A stretch of 64,000 bases of DNA from an uncultured bacterium (GTDB lineage: Bacteria; Edwardsbacteria; AC1; EtOH8): assembly GCA_937863685.1 (NCBI GenBank), contig CALMGM010000010.1, forward strand, positions 20,158 to 84,157, given 5' to 3'. The stretch's first letter is position 1. Each line of letters begins with the position of its first letter. Positions 29,040 through 37,297 of this stretch are shown in pieces. The translations under genes and the position numbers were made by a program. Under the pieces are notes generated by a model that did no database searches, had not been told where the DNA came from, and saw only the letters and a program-made list of their open reading frames with translations.

Positions 29040-30313
29040 ATGACCGGGGCATCATCTTCGGCTGTCAGTCTATCAAGATGGGCAGCCAGCCGGCTGGTGA
29101 TCAGTCGGCGATCATATTTCTGCAGAGCTTTTGCATCGGGACGAAAGACTGTCCGATTTGCCTGCCACTGATGGAAAAACCGCTCGATCAAATCTGCCAG
29201 CCCCAGATAATCATCGGGGTCCACTACCGTTCCGGTGCTTGTTTCACGGATCAATTGGGCGGCCGGACTGAAACCCGGAACCGATGCCAGGATCGGTTTT
29301 CTGGCTCCCAAATATTCGTAGACTTTGCTGGTGGAGACGGTCGGGCCCTCTTCCCGTCCTATTGTAAACCATAGGATCGTAGCTTCTTCCAGTATTTCGA
29401 TCGTTCGGTCATGAGCCAGATGCCCCTTGAATTCAAAATAATCAGAAACCCCCAAATGCCTGGCAATCGCCAAATCTTCCGATTTATACACTCCGGCCAC
29501 AATTATTTTGATTTTTTGGGTCAGCTGCTGTTTTCTTTGGAGCAATTCACGAAGGGCTTGGGCCAAAACATCTATCCGACGGTATTTGGTCAAAGAACCG
29601 GTGTAGGCTATGGTGAACTTGTCCGATCTTGGCCGGGTATTGTTCAATGGAAAATCCAGGGGATCAAACCCCTGGGGCAGGATGACTTTAGCCGCGCTTT
29701 TTTTAAGGCCGATATTTTTCAGGCCCTCAAGGATGGGAGCATTGATGGCCGTTATCATATCGGCCTGCCTGACGACCGACCCCTCGATGCTACGGTTAAG
29801 ATGCAACCGGAAAGAAGAATACCCCCGGTTAAGGGTGTTGGGCTGGGACCAGGCATCCCGAAAGTCGCAGATCAGAGGCCGGGAGACCAGTCGTTTGATA
29901 TACAGACCGGCCAGGTGCGAGGAAAAAGGCGGGGCGGACGAGAAGATGGCGTCGAAGGGATTTTGCCGGAAGATTTTCAGAGCGGCCTGAACGGCGAATG
30001 GGACCCAGCCGATCTTATTGTCGGGGATAAAGAAGTTGTTGATCAGACCGATGAAGCCGCGATGGCGGCTGACCGTTTGAGGATCGATCCTGGAAAAAGA
30101 AAGATGCATGGGGTCCAATGAAGGGGTGCGGAATACCTGAGATTGCTGCAGATCTTTAGAAAGGGAATCATCATAGCGGTATATGCCCCGGGGATAGGGG
30201 GCTATCACAATGGGCTGCCAGTTGTTGTCGGGCAGATATTTTATGAATTTTACTATCCTATGAACGCCGCCCTGGGGTGGGTGATAGTAATTGAGTATCA
30301 GCAGGCGTTTCAT
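29036..30313 (-). CDS. Glycosyltransferase (GT4-like)
   Basis: A 425-residue GT-B protein. It starts LLILNYYHPPQGGVHRIVKF, typical of GT4 enzymes in capsule and O-antigen clusters. The C-terminal donor domain has FTIAYTGSLTKYRRIDVLAQAL and STSKVYEYLGARKPILASVPG in place of the usual EGFG motif. It probably adds a sugar in the same pathway as its neighbour. It overlaps the genes on both sides by 4 nt, so the five genes 33548-26924 form one operon. Confidence 0.87.
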   Translation of the reverse strand: MKRLLILNYYHPPQGGVHRIVKFIKYLPDNNWQPIVIAPYPRGIYRYDDSLSKDLQQSQVFRTPSLDPMHLSFSRIDPQTVSRHRGFIGLINNFFIPDNKIGWVPFAVQAALKIFRQNPFDAIFSSAPPFSSHLAGLYIKRLVSRPLICDFRDAWSQPNTLNRGYSSFRLHLNRSIEGSVVRQADMITAINAPILEGLKNIGLKKSAAKVILPQGFDPLDFPLNNTRPRSDKFTIAYTGSLTKYRRIDVLAQALRELLQRKQQLTQKIKIIVAGVYKSEDLAIARHLGVSDYFEFKGHLAHDRTIEILEEATILWFTIGREEGPTVSTSKVYEYLGARKPILASVPGFSPAAQLIRETSTGTVVDPDDYLGLADLIERFFHQWQANRTVFRPDAKALQKYDRRLITSRLAAHLDRLTAEDDAPVI

Positions 30314-31386
30314 CTGCCCAGGTGCCTTTCCAGATGTCCCACTATCAGCCGGGCGGCCTGACCCTGGCCGTAAAGATTTGGATGGGCGGACGGCAGCTTC
30401 AATTTGGCCAGGGTTTTTAAGAGGCGTTTTTTATCCGGTCCCACCAGATGATTCCATCCGGTTTTGACCGTCTCCACCCATTCGGTCTCGTGGCGCACGG
30501 TCAAACAGGGGGTTTTCAGCAGGTAGGCTTCCTTCTGAATGCCGCCGGAATCGGTGATCACCGCATAGGCGTCTGACTGCAGGGCCAGTGACTCCCGGTA
30601 TCCCTGGGGCGGGATCAAGAGAATGTTCTCCGATCGTTTCAATTCATTCCAAAGCGATACTTCCTTCAACTTCTTCTCGGTGCGGGGATGGACCGGGAAG
30701 ACCACCTTTTTGTCGGATGAGATCAGGGCCTCCATTATAGACGATAGATTATCCGGGTTGTCGGTATTCTCCGCCCGGTGAATGGTCACAAATAAGTATT
30801 GCTTTGCCACTAGATCCATCTTTTTGATCATCTTTGCCGTCTGATCTTTGCTAGGGAGAATATCCTTCATGGCATCGTACATGATGTCGCCCACCAGGTA
30901 GAGACCACTGGTTATCCCCTCTTTCTTCAGATTCTTCACCGCAGTGTCAGTTGGGCAGAAATGTATATTCGACAGGTGGTCGGCCACCACCCGGTTGACC
31001 TCCTCCGGCATCATCCTGTTGAAGCTGCGCATGCCGGCCTCGATATGGGCCAGCGGGATGTGCAGCTTGGCGGCTATCAGCGCCCCGGCCAGGGTGGAGT
31101 TGGTGTCACCAAAGATTATGACGGCATCGGGCTTTTGCTTGAGGACCACCGGCTCCAGTTTGGCCAGCATGGCAGCGGTCTGGGCCCCGTGCAGGCCTGA
31201 GCCGACCTCCAGGTTAAAATCGGGCCGGGGAATGTGCAGTTCATTAAAAAACTGCCGGGACATGCCATAATCATAATGCTGACCGGTATGGACCAATATC
31301 TCCCTATGCCTCTTCCGGATCTCTTTGGAAAGCGGGGCGGCCTTGATGAATTGAGGGCGGGCGCCGATGACGGTCAGAAATTTCAT
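30310..31386 (-). CDS. wecB: UDP-N-acetylglucosamine 2-epimerase (non-hydrolysing)
   Basis: A 358-residue enzyme that interconverts UDP-GlcNAc and UDP-ManNAc. Family motifs are TVIGARPQFIKAAPL at the start, LVHTGQHYDYGMS, FGDTNSTLAGALIAAKLHIPLAHIEAG, RMMPEEVNR and the C-terminal TDSGGIQKEAYLLKTPCLTVR (split). Length is normal. UDP-ManNAc or ManNAcA would feed the adjacent glycosyltransferases, supporting the view of this operon as surface glycan synthesis. It overlaps both neighbours by 4 nt. Confidence 0.95.
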   Translation of the reverse strand: MKFLTVIGARPQFIKAAPLSKEIRKRHREILVHTGQHYDYGMSRQFFNELHIPRPDFNLEVGSGLHGAQTAAMLAKLEPVVLKQKPDAVIIFGDTNSTLAGALIAAKLHIPLAHIEAGMRSFNRMMPEEVNRVVADHLSNIHFCPTDTAVKNLKKEGITSGLYLVGDIMYDAMKDILPSKDQTAKMIKKMDLVAKQYLFVTIHRAENTDNPDNLSSIMEALISSDKKVVFPVHPRTEKKLKEVSLWNELKRSENILLIPPQGYRESLALQSDAYAVITDSGGIQKEAYLLKTPCLTVRHETEWVETVKTGWNHLVGPDKKRLLKTLAKLKLPSAHPNLYGQGQAARLIVGHLERHLGR

Positions 31387-33548
31387 CTTACTATCACCAA
31401 TTTGCAGATATAAGATTTTTGTCCGGACGACTGGATGCGGCAGAGGTAGATACCGGAGACCGGCCGCCGGGAAAATTCACTATCCGGACGGATGCTTAGG
31501 GTGTGGGCCGGGGCTGGCGGTCCGTAAAAAGTGCCGCAGGACCGTCCGTCCAGGGTATAGATGTCAATCCGGGCCTCGGTCGGCAGGTTGCTGAAATATA
31601 TATAACTGTCTTTTGCCAAATTGAACGGATTGGGGGCGATATAAGATTGCTCAGGATTTACTTGGGTAACATCCATATGGCAGAAGAGGCTTAAGCCTTT
31701 GGCCGTGGCAATGTAAATATCATCGCCGGATCGATCGTGAGGACAGGCGACAATTTGCTGGATATCATTGCTGATCAAAAAACTGTAATGTTGGTCGTAA
31801 TTCGACCACTTCCCATCCCAGGTCAGCAAGGACAGTCCGTTCTCGGTCCCGATCCATTTATTGTCAGAGCGGTCTATGACTATCGATCGAATATCATTTC
31901 CCAGTATCGGGGAATTATTTGTTTGGAACACATCTGACCTGAGAATGCCGGCAACCGGGTCATACTCGGATCGGCAAAGGCCGTTCCCAGTTGCCAGCCA
32001 GACAATATTGCTGTTGTCAACCGCGATCTGGCGGATATTGATGTCCGGGATGCCGGACTCGACACCAAAATGCTCCCAGGTATTGCTTTGTGGCCTAAAG
32101 TATGTGAGGTCGTTGTAATACGACCCCAGCCACAGCCCGCCGGACAGCTCCTTGGCGATGGAGATGATCCACATGGCATTAATATAGGCCCCGCGGGGCG
32201 AGGGGTCGACGTAGGTGGTCCATACGGAATCGTTCGGGGAGACGGAAAATATGGCAAAATTATAGGCCGTGAAATATTTGGTGTTGTCCTTGTCAACCAT
32301 GCCGGTCCAGACGCCGCAGCCGTAAGGCACCTGAGGCGTGGAGAAAATATTGGTAAGGCTGTCCTCGCTGTATTTCAGGACGTAAGAATTATTAAATCCG
32401 TCCCACCAGCCCAGGCCGATCCAGGCATTATTATTCTGATCCACCGTTATGGAGGTCAACGGGATCCCCGATATGGGGTTTGTAAAAGTACGCCAGGTAT
32501 TGTTTTTATAATTGCAGGCCAGCCGATTGCCGTCGATGGCCCAAAAGGCGCCGGTTTTTGAAACTGATATCTGTTTCACATAATTGCTGGCAATGCCGGG
32601 AAAGGTGTAATTATTCCAGCTTCCGCCGGCATAACGGCAGAGACCGCCGGCACTGCCGGCCCATAACCTTCGATCTCCATCAATCATCAATGAAAATACA
32701 TTGTAGTTCAACAGCCCGGGGCTGATGTCGCTCAGGACATTCTGATGCCAGAGTTTTACTCCGTTATTGGTGGCAAAGAACAGCGAGTCTCCGACCTGGG
32801 CAATAGCTCTTACCTGATTGCTTAATCCCGGGATCCTCTGCCAAGCCCCGCCCACCAGTCTGGCCGCACCGTTGGCGGTGCCTATAATTGACAATGTATC
32901 TGTCAGCAGGATGCATCTGATATCCGATGACAAGCCATCATAGTAACTGAAAGTGAACCAGTTACTGATATTGCCGATCGAGCTCAAAGAAGGTATTTTT
33001 ACAATGCTTAAACCCTGGTCGGTCGCGATCCAAAGCGAATCGTTTCTTGTTCCCAGCGCCTGAGTGCTGTTGCCCAACGGCCAACCCTGCTGGGTCATCA
33101 AGGAAAACCAAGAGGATTGATTGCCGTAGGAAATAGAACCGTTTCCCCCGGCGTAAATGTTCTGCCCGTTGGCGGCCACGCACAAGGCGGTATCCGAGGC
33201 CAGGCCGTCATTTGATGTGAAAACAGAAAAATTCGTGCCGGCCGAATCCAGTCTGGCCAGCCCTCCGCCCAGGGTGCCGATCCACTTATTGTGACGGGAA
33301 TCCAATATCACCGAGGAGGCCTCAATATACGGCAGGCCGTCCACATTGGTATAGTGCTTGATCAAAACAGTATCAGTTGATGAAAAGGAGAATATCCCGC
33401 CGGGCGTGGCTCCCCAGATGATATTGCCTCCCGGCTGGAAAGCCATCTGGGAAACATTATTGAAATTGGTATAACTTATCCACTGCTGGGCCTGGGATGC
33501 CAGGCAGATGATAAGCAGGTATGATATTGAAAGGAAAATCTTTTTCAT
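31383..33548 (-). CDS. Secreted beta-propeller protein (two-component-regulator-propeller repeats) with T9SS-like tail
   Basis: A 721-residue exported protein with signal peptide MKKIFLSISYLLIICLASQA. It has about a dozen repeats of ~40-45 residues with WiGT.gGl..l or WiatdqGls patterns, as in the sensor propellers of hybrid histidine kinases, but it has no kinase or membrane helix. The C-terminal ~85 residues (YIAPNPFNLAKDS... RIDIYTLDGRSCG... GIYLCRI) form a T9SS/FlgD-like domain. It is the first gene of the glycan operon and overlaps wecB by 4 nt. The promoter lies so close to its ATG that the mRNA may be leaderless. Confidence 0.82.
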   Translation of the reverse strand: MKKIFLSISYLLIICLASQAQQWISYTNFNNVSQMAFQPGGNIIWGATPGGIFSFSSTDTVLIKHYTNVDGLPYIEASSVILDSRHNKWIGTLGGGLARLDSAGTNFSVFTSNDGLASDTALCVAANGQNIYAGGNGSISYGNQSSWFSLMTQQGWPLGNSTQALGTRNDSLWIATDQGLSIVKIPSLSSIGNISNWFTFSYYDGLSSDIRCILLTDTLSIIGTANGAARLVGGAWQRIPGLSNQVRAIAQVGDSLFFATNNGVKLWHQNVLSDISPGLLNYNVFSLMIDGDRRLWAGSAGGLCRYAGGSWNNYTFPGIASNYVKQISVSKTGAFWAIDGNRLACNYKNNTWRTFTNPISGIPLTSITVDQNNNAWIGLGWWDGFNNSYVLKYSEDSLTNIFSTPQVPYGCGVWTGMVDKDNTKYFTAYNFAIFSVSPNDSVWTTYVDPSPRGAYINAMWIISIAKELSGGLWLGSYYNDLTYFRPQSNTWEHFGVESGIPDINIRQIAVDNSNIVWLATGNGLCRSEYDPVAGILRSDVFQTNNSPILGNDIRSIVIDRSDNKWIGTENGLSLLTWDGKWSNYDQHYSFLISNDIQQIVACPHDRSGDDIYIATAKGLSLFCHMDVTQVNPEQSYIAPNPFNLAKDSYIYFSNLPTEARIDIYTLDGRSCGTFYGPPAPAHTLSIRPDSEFSRRPVSGIYLCRIQSSGQKSYICKLVIVR

Positions 33549-33554
33549 GACTGA

Positions 33555-33584
33555 ATATTACCTTAAGTGGGCCTTTAAAGTCAA
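33555..33584 (-). promoter_or_regulatory. Promoter of the glycan operon
   Basis: On the minus strand TTGACT (33584-33579), an 18-nt spacer and TAATAT (33560-33555). The -10 ends only 7 nt before the ATG at 33548, so transcription would start at or very near the start codon, and no Shine-Dalgarno sequence fits. Confidence 0.5.
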
Positions 33585-33644
33585 TGGTTTTGGAGCAGTT
33601 TAACTGAAGCAACCATTTTTATCAATGCGACTTTATATTCTCTA

Positions 33645-33672
33645 TTGAAATACTAAAGCCACCTGTGATAAC
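33645..33672 (+). promoter_or_regulatory. Promoter of the geranylgeranyl-reductase-like gene
   Basis: TTGAAA (33645-33650), a 16-nt spacer and GATAAC (33667-33672) preceded by TGT as an extended -10. The ATG at 33684 is 12 nt beyond, leaving a leader of about five bases or less. Confidence 0.45.
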
Positions 33673-33683
33673 ATAGCAATACT

Positions 33684-34862
33684 ATGTTCAAATCAGATTC
33701 TTACGACGTTATAGTGGTGGGGGGCGGGCCGGCCGGGTCCATGGCCGCCAAAGAGATAGCCCAAGCCGGGCATTCCGTCCTGATGGTGGAAAAGCACCGG
33801 GAGATCGGCATCCCCCTGTGCTGCGCCGAGGCCACCAGCCTGCGGAGCCTGGGGCTGTTCATGAAGCCCGATCCCAAATGGGTGGCGGCACCCATCAACG
33901 GGGCCGTCCTCTATTCCCCGGACGGGACCGAGGTGGCGGTTCCCTGGGCCGGGGTGGGGGTGGTGCTGGAGCGCAAGATCTTCGACCGCCACCTGGCCGG
34001 GCTGGCCGGAGCCGCCGGGGCAGAGGTGATGGTCAACACCGAGGCGGCATCGGTCAAAATGAACGGCGAATCTGCAGAATCGGTAACATTAATATCCGGC
34101 AATGAAACCAAACAGATAAAATGCCGGGTGGTTATAGGCGCCGACGGGGTGGAATCCCTGATCGGGGCCTGGGCCGGGATGGATACCCGGCTGGAGCCTG
34201 GGCAATTTCACAGCTGCGCCCAATACCTGATGTCCAATGTGGGCGGTTCCCAGGACATGGTCCGCTTCTGGGTGGGCCGGGATATTGCGCCGGGAGGCTA
34301 TCTGTGGATATTTCCCAAGGGTGGCGGACTGGCCAACGTGGGGCTGGGTATCGTAGCATCGCTGGCCGGACAGAAAAAGCCTGTTCAGTATCTTGATGAA
34401 TTCATCGCCAAAAATCTGCCCGGGGCCAAAGTGATCGAAACCATGGTGGGAGGCACGCCGGCCCTGGGATCCGATCACCCGATGGTCAGGGGCAATGTCC
34501 TGCTGGCCGGTGATGCCGCCCGGCTGACAGATCCTCTTTCTGGCGCCGGCATCGCCATCGCCATGGCTTCGGGGACTCTGGCCGGAAGGCTGACCGTCGA
34601 ATATCTTGAGACCAACGACATTTCACAACTTAAGAGATACCCCAAGGAATGGTGGTCCGGCCCCTGGAAGGACCTTAAATTTCACCACCTGGTGCGGGAG
34701 GTGTTTTTAAAACTGTCCGACCAGGAGATGGACCGGATCGCCAGACTGCTGGTCAATATCCTGGTGGGAAAGGACCCGGCCCAGATAAATCCCATCGACG
34801 TGGCCAAGACGGTCATCAAATCCGATCCGGGAATTTTATTATTGGGAAGGCACCTGTTGTGA
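33684..34862 (+). CDS. Geranylgeranyl reductase family FAD-dependent oxidoreductase
   Basis: A 392-residue flavoprotein. It has the dinucleotide-binding YDVIVVGGGPAGSMAAKEIAQAG at the N-terminus, the PxxYxWxFP motif characteristic of the family (PGGYLWIFPKG, residue ~210), and the second FAD motif GNVLLAGDAARLTDPLSGAGIAIAM (split). Members saturate prenyl chains of lipids, quinones or chlorophyll, or oxidise other substrates. A quinone or polyprenyl substrate is most likely in a non-phototroph. There is no classical Shine-Dalgarno site. Its stop overlaps the next gene by 4 nt. Confidence 0.88.
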   Translation: MFKSDSYDVIVVGGGPAGSMAAKEIAQAGHSVLMVEKHREIGIPLCCAEATSLRSLGLFMKPDPKWVAAPINGAVLYSPDGTEVAVPWAGVGVVLERKIFDRHLAGLAGAAGAEVMVNTEAASVKMNGESAESVTLISGNETKQIKCRVVIGADGVESLIGAWAGMDTRLEPGQFHSCAQYLMSNVGGSQDMVRFWVGRDIAPGGYLWIFPKGGGLANVGLGIVASLAGQKKPVQYLDEFIAKNLPGAKVIETMVGGTPALGSDHPMVRGNVLLAGDAARLTDPLSGAGIAIAMASGTLAGRLTVEYLETNDISQLKRYPKEWWSGPWKDLKFHHLVREVFLKLSDQEMDRIARLLVNILVGKDPAQINPIDVAKTVIKSDPGILLLGRHLL

Positions 34863-35899
34863 GCAAAATAAAAATCATTTTCATTGCATTTCTGACATAT
34901 CTGTTGTTGATGGCGGCTGACCTGAGGGCCGGCATCTCCCAGAATTTCGACGGACGGATAGACCAGGGCCTGGAGGTCCTCTATCAGGGCGATTACGACA
35001 GCGCTTTGGTGATATTCGATTCCTTCATCCGGGACAACCCCAAGAACCCGGCCGGATATTTCTTCAAGGCCGGGCTTTACCAGACCAGGATGTCGGCCTA
35101 TGAGAGCGATTTCTGGCACAAGTATTACAAAAATTCCGTGGACAGCGCCATAATGCTCTGCGACCTGGCCCTGACCGGTGATCCCGGGGACGCGTGGGCA
35201 TATTTCATAAAGGGTGGAAGCTTTTCCTATATTGCGGCCTGGGATGCCAGGCAGGGAAAATACCTGGCGGCCTTCAGAAACGGACTGAAGGCGGTTTCCG
35301 ATTTCAAAAAAGCCAAGGAGATTGATCCCTCCCTGTATGATGCCTACATCGGGATAGGATCATATCATTATTTCCGGACCAAAGCCACCAGCTTTTTGAA
35401 ATGGCTGCCTTTTATCGGAGATGGCCGGGATCAGGGGATCTCCGAGATAATAACCGCCATTGAGAAGGGCCGCTATTCCCGGGTGATGGGGCAGAACGCC
35501 CTGCTGTGGATCTACACCGATTACGGCCGGGATAAAAAAGCCCTGGAGCTGGGCGGACTGCTGGAGAAGCAGTATCCCAACAACCCCTTTTTCCACTGGG
35601 CGGTGCCGGAAGTATTGTGGAGACAGAAACGATGGAAGGAAGCCGAGAAGGCATATAGCAAACTGTTGGGTCTGCTGGAACAGCAGAATCCGCTGAACAA
35701 TTACAACAAGGTGGTGGTCTCTTATAAACTGGCCAAATGTTTTTTGGAGAACCAGAAATACCAGGACGCTTTTCGCACCGCCCAGCAGGCCATCAACTAT
35801 CCGCTGGACAAGGAGACTGCCGTCCGCCTGGTGAACGAGCGACGCCGGGCCCAGGAGGTGATGAACCAGGCCGAAAAGAAAATTAATGATAATCAGTGA
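34859..35899 (+). CDS. Exported TPR-repeat protein
   Basis: A 346-residue protein starting with GTG inside GTGA, 4 nt overlapping the flavoprotein stop. The N-terminus is a signal peptide (KIIFIAFLTYLLLMAADLRA). The rest is tetratricopeptide-like helical repeats (for example LEVLYQGDYDSALVIFDSFIRDNPKNPAGYFFKAGLY, split). The conserved core around AYIGIGSYHYFRTKATSFLKWLPFIGDGRDQGI resembles a family of periplasmic TPR proteins common in FCB phyla, without known function. It overlaps the SpoIID gene by 14 nt. Confidence 0.8.
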   Translation: MSKIKIIFIAFLTYLLLMAADLRAGISQNFDGRIDQGLEVLYQGDYDSALVIFDSFIRDNPKNPAGYFFKAGLYQTRMSAYESDFWHKYYKNSVDSAIMLCDLALTGDPGDAWAYFIKGGSFSYIAAWDARQGKYLAAFRNGLKAVSDFKKAKEIDPSLYDAYIGIGSYHYFRTKATSFLKWLPFIGDGRDQGISEIITAIEKGRYSRVMGQNALLWIYTDYGRDKKALELGGLLEKQYPNNPFFHWAVPEVLWRQKRWKEAEKAYSKLLGLLEQQNPLNNYNKVVVSYKLAKCFLENQKYQDAFRTAQQAINYPLDKETAVRLVNERRRAQEVMNQAEKKINDNQ

Positions 35900-37106
35900 G
35901 TTGCAGGAGCGCGCTTTAACATATCTCCTGATATATTTGTGCAGTATTGCTTTTTTGAGCTGCGCTCCGGTCTATTTCAGCCACAAGCCGCCGCCGGGCG
36001 AGGTGCTGATAAGGATCGCCCTGCAGAGACGCCAGCCGAAAGTGGTGGTCTATGGGTCATATAATATTTCGATTTCGGACAGGGGTCATAACGGCAATAT
36101 TCCTCCGGGTGAAAGCTGGAACATCCTGCCGGCGGGCTCCGGATTGACGGCCGAAACAAACAGGGGCACTGTCATAGAAAACATTGAAGGGCGGATCCGG
36201 CTGTGGTCGGCCGATGAATATTTTATCAACCAAAAACGGGTGAAGGGCGCGATTGAGATCCGCCGGGAAATTGACCAAGGGTTGCTGATCATTGCCGAGA
36301 TGCCGCTGGAGGAATATCTGCCGGGGGTATTAGCCGGTGAGATCGGCGGTTTGGCCGACAAAACGCCGGAGGCGGCCATGGCCCAGGCCATAATATCCCG
36401 CAGTTATGCCTTCGCCAGGATCGGCTCCAGCCCGCAAAGTTATTACGATATAGAAGCCGGGACCGCGCACCAATGTTTTGATCTGGACAATATGGCTTCG
36501 CCCACCATCAAACGGGCGGTAATGGACACCAAAGGAAAGGTACTGGCCTTTCAAGGCAAAGTTATATCACCCAACTTTCACTCCACCTGCGGGGGAAGGA
36601 CCGTCCGGCCTTCCGAGGTCTGGAACGCCAGAGACGAGGATTTTCCCTATCTGGAATCGGTGGAGGATAAATGGTGCAGCAACTCACCGAAATATTCCTG
36701 GAGCGATACCATCATGGCAGAGGAGCTGGCAGCCAAGTTATTTCCAGGGAGGCGGGAGGTTGTAAAAGAAGTAAAGGTTCTAAAGGTTGGAAAGGGTCTA
36801 AAGGCAGGACTGCCAGGCAGGGTGGTCTCTTTGATGGTCTCCACCGGCGCCGGGGATACCGTGCTGACCAAATCAGCGGTGCGCAACGGGCTGAGGGACA
36901 AGCCCCTGCTCAGCGCCTGGTTCGAGATGGAGAACCGGAGGAATGCCCAGGGGTATATCGAAAAGATCATCTTGACCGGCCGGGGTTTCGGCCATGGAGT
37001 GGGGCTGTGCCAGTGGGGGGCCATCGGAATGGCCCGGGCCGGCAAAAGCTATAAAAGAATTTTAAAACATTATTACAAAGGGGTGGAGATAGAGAGGGTA
37101 TATTGA
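35886..37106 (+). CDS. SpoIID/LytB domain protein, probable lipoprotein
   Basis: A 406-residue exported protein. A hydrophobic N-terminus with a lipobox-like FLSC (residue ~25) suggests lipid anchoring. The SpoIID domain (~135-400) has MPLEEYLPGVLAGEIGG, AQAIISRSYAFAR, NFHSTCGGRT and GRGFGHGVGLCQWGAIGMARAGKSY (split), the hallmarks of peptidoglycan lytic transglycosylases that act on denuded glycan strands. Outside spore formers these proteins are thought to take part in wall turnover. A short repetitive patch encodes EVKVLKVGKGLKAG near residue 295. Last gene of the 33684-37106 group. Confidence 0.88.
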   Translation: MIISELQERALTYLLIYLCSIAFLSCAPVYFSHKPPPGEVLIRIALQRRQPKVVVYGSYNISISDRGHNGNIPPGESWNILPAGSGLTAETNRGTVIENIEGRIRLWSADEYFINQKRVKGAIEIRREIDQGLLIIAEMPLEEYLPGVLAGEIGGLADKTPEAAMAQAIISRSYAFARIGSSPQSYYDIEAGTAHQCFDLDNMASPTIKRAVMDTKGKVLAFQGKVISPNFHSTCGGRTVRPSEVWNARDEDFPYLESVEDKWCSNSPKYSWSDTIMAEELAAKLFPGRREVVKEVKVLKVGKGLKAGLPGRVVSLMVSTGAGDTVLTKSAVRNGLRDKPLLSAWFEMENRRNAQGYIEKIILTGRGFGHGVGLCQWGAIGMARAGKSYKRILKHYYKGVEIERVY

Positions 37107-37131
37107 TCTTGCCGCGATGTGAAAATAATCC

Positions 37132-37159
37132 TTGACAAGTGTTAATTCCGTGCTATACT
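37132..37159 (+). promoter_or_regulatory. Sigma70-type promoter upstream of the leader ORF
   Basis: TTGACA (37132-37137), a 16-nt spacer and TATACT (37154-37159) preceded by TGC, so an extended -10. It drives the leader ORF at 37192 and, past the hairpin, the two T9SS cargo genes. Confidence 0.75.
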
Positions 37160-37191
37160 AACCAAGTAAATAGAACAAGGGGTCATTTCAA

Positions 37192-37257
37192 ATGGCAGTT
37201 ATTATGGATGTCATTTATGGAGTGACGGAAAAAGTAAAAAGCCAAGCCCAACCGTAA
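37192..37257 (+). CDS. Putative 21-residue leader peptide
   Basis: ATG at 37192 with AAGGGG ending 9 nt upstream, encoding MAVIMDVIYGVTEKVKSQAQP and stopping at 37257. Its last codons form the 5' arm of the hairpin at 37236-37284, so ribosome position could influence that hairpin. It is short, and I cannot exclude that it is chance; the promoter, Shine-Dalgarno and hairpin arrangement is the reason to list it. Confidence 0.4.
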   Translation: MAVIMDVIYGVTEKVKSQAQP

Positions 37258-37284
37258 ATAAATTGCGGGCGCCGGGCTTTTTAT
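37236..37284 (+). terminator. Attenuator-like hairpin before the tandem T9SS cargo genes
   Basis: AAAAAGCC (37236-37243) pairs with GGCTTTTT (37275-37282); inside, GCCC (37246-37249) can pair with GGGC (37267-37270). The 3' arm runs into a T-rich stretch. AGGAGG of the next gene follows at 37288, so this hairpin sits between promoter and coding sequence, the position of an attenuator. Confidence 0.55.
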
Positions 37285-37297
37285 TTTAGGAGGCGGT

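Noticed and set aside
37132..37297. A c-di-GMP (GEMM) or other known riboswitch in the leader
   Set aside because: The AAAGCC-containing segment superficially recalls GEMM, but the GNRA tetraloop/receptor arrangement and the second stem are not present. Only a leader ORF and hairpin can be supported.
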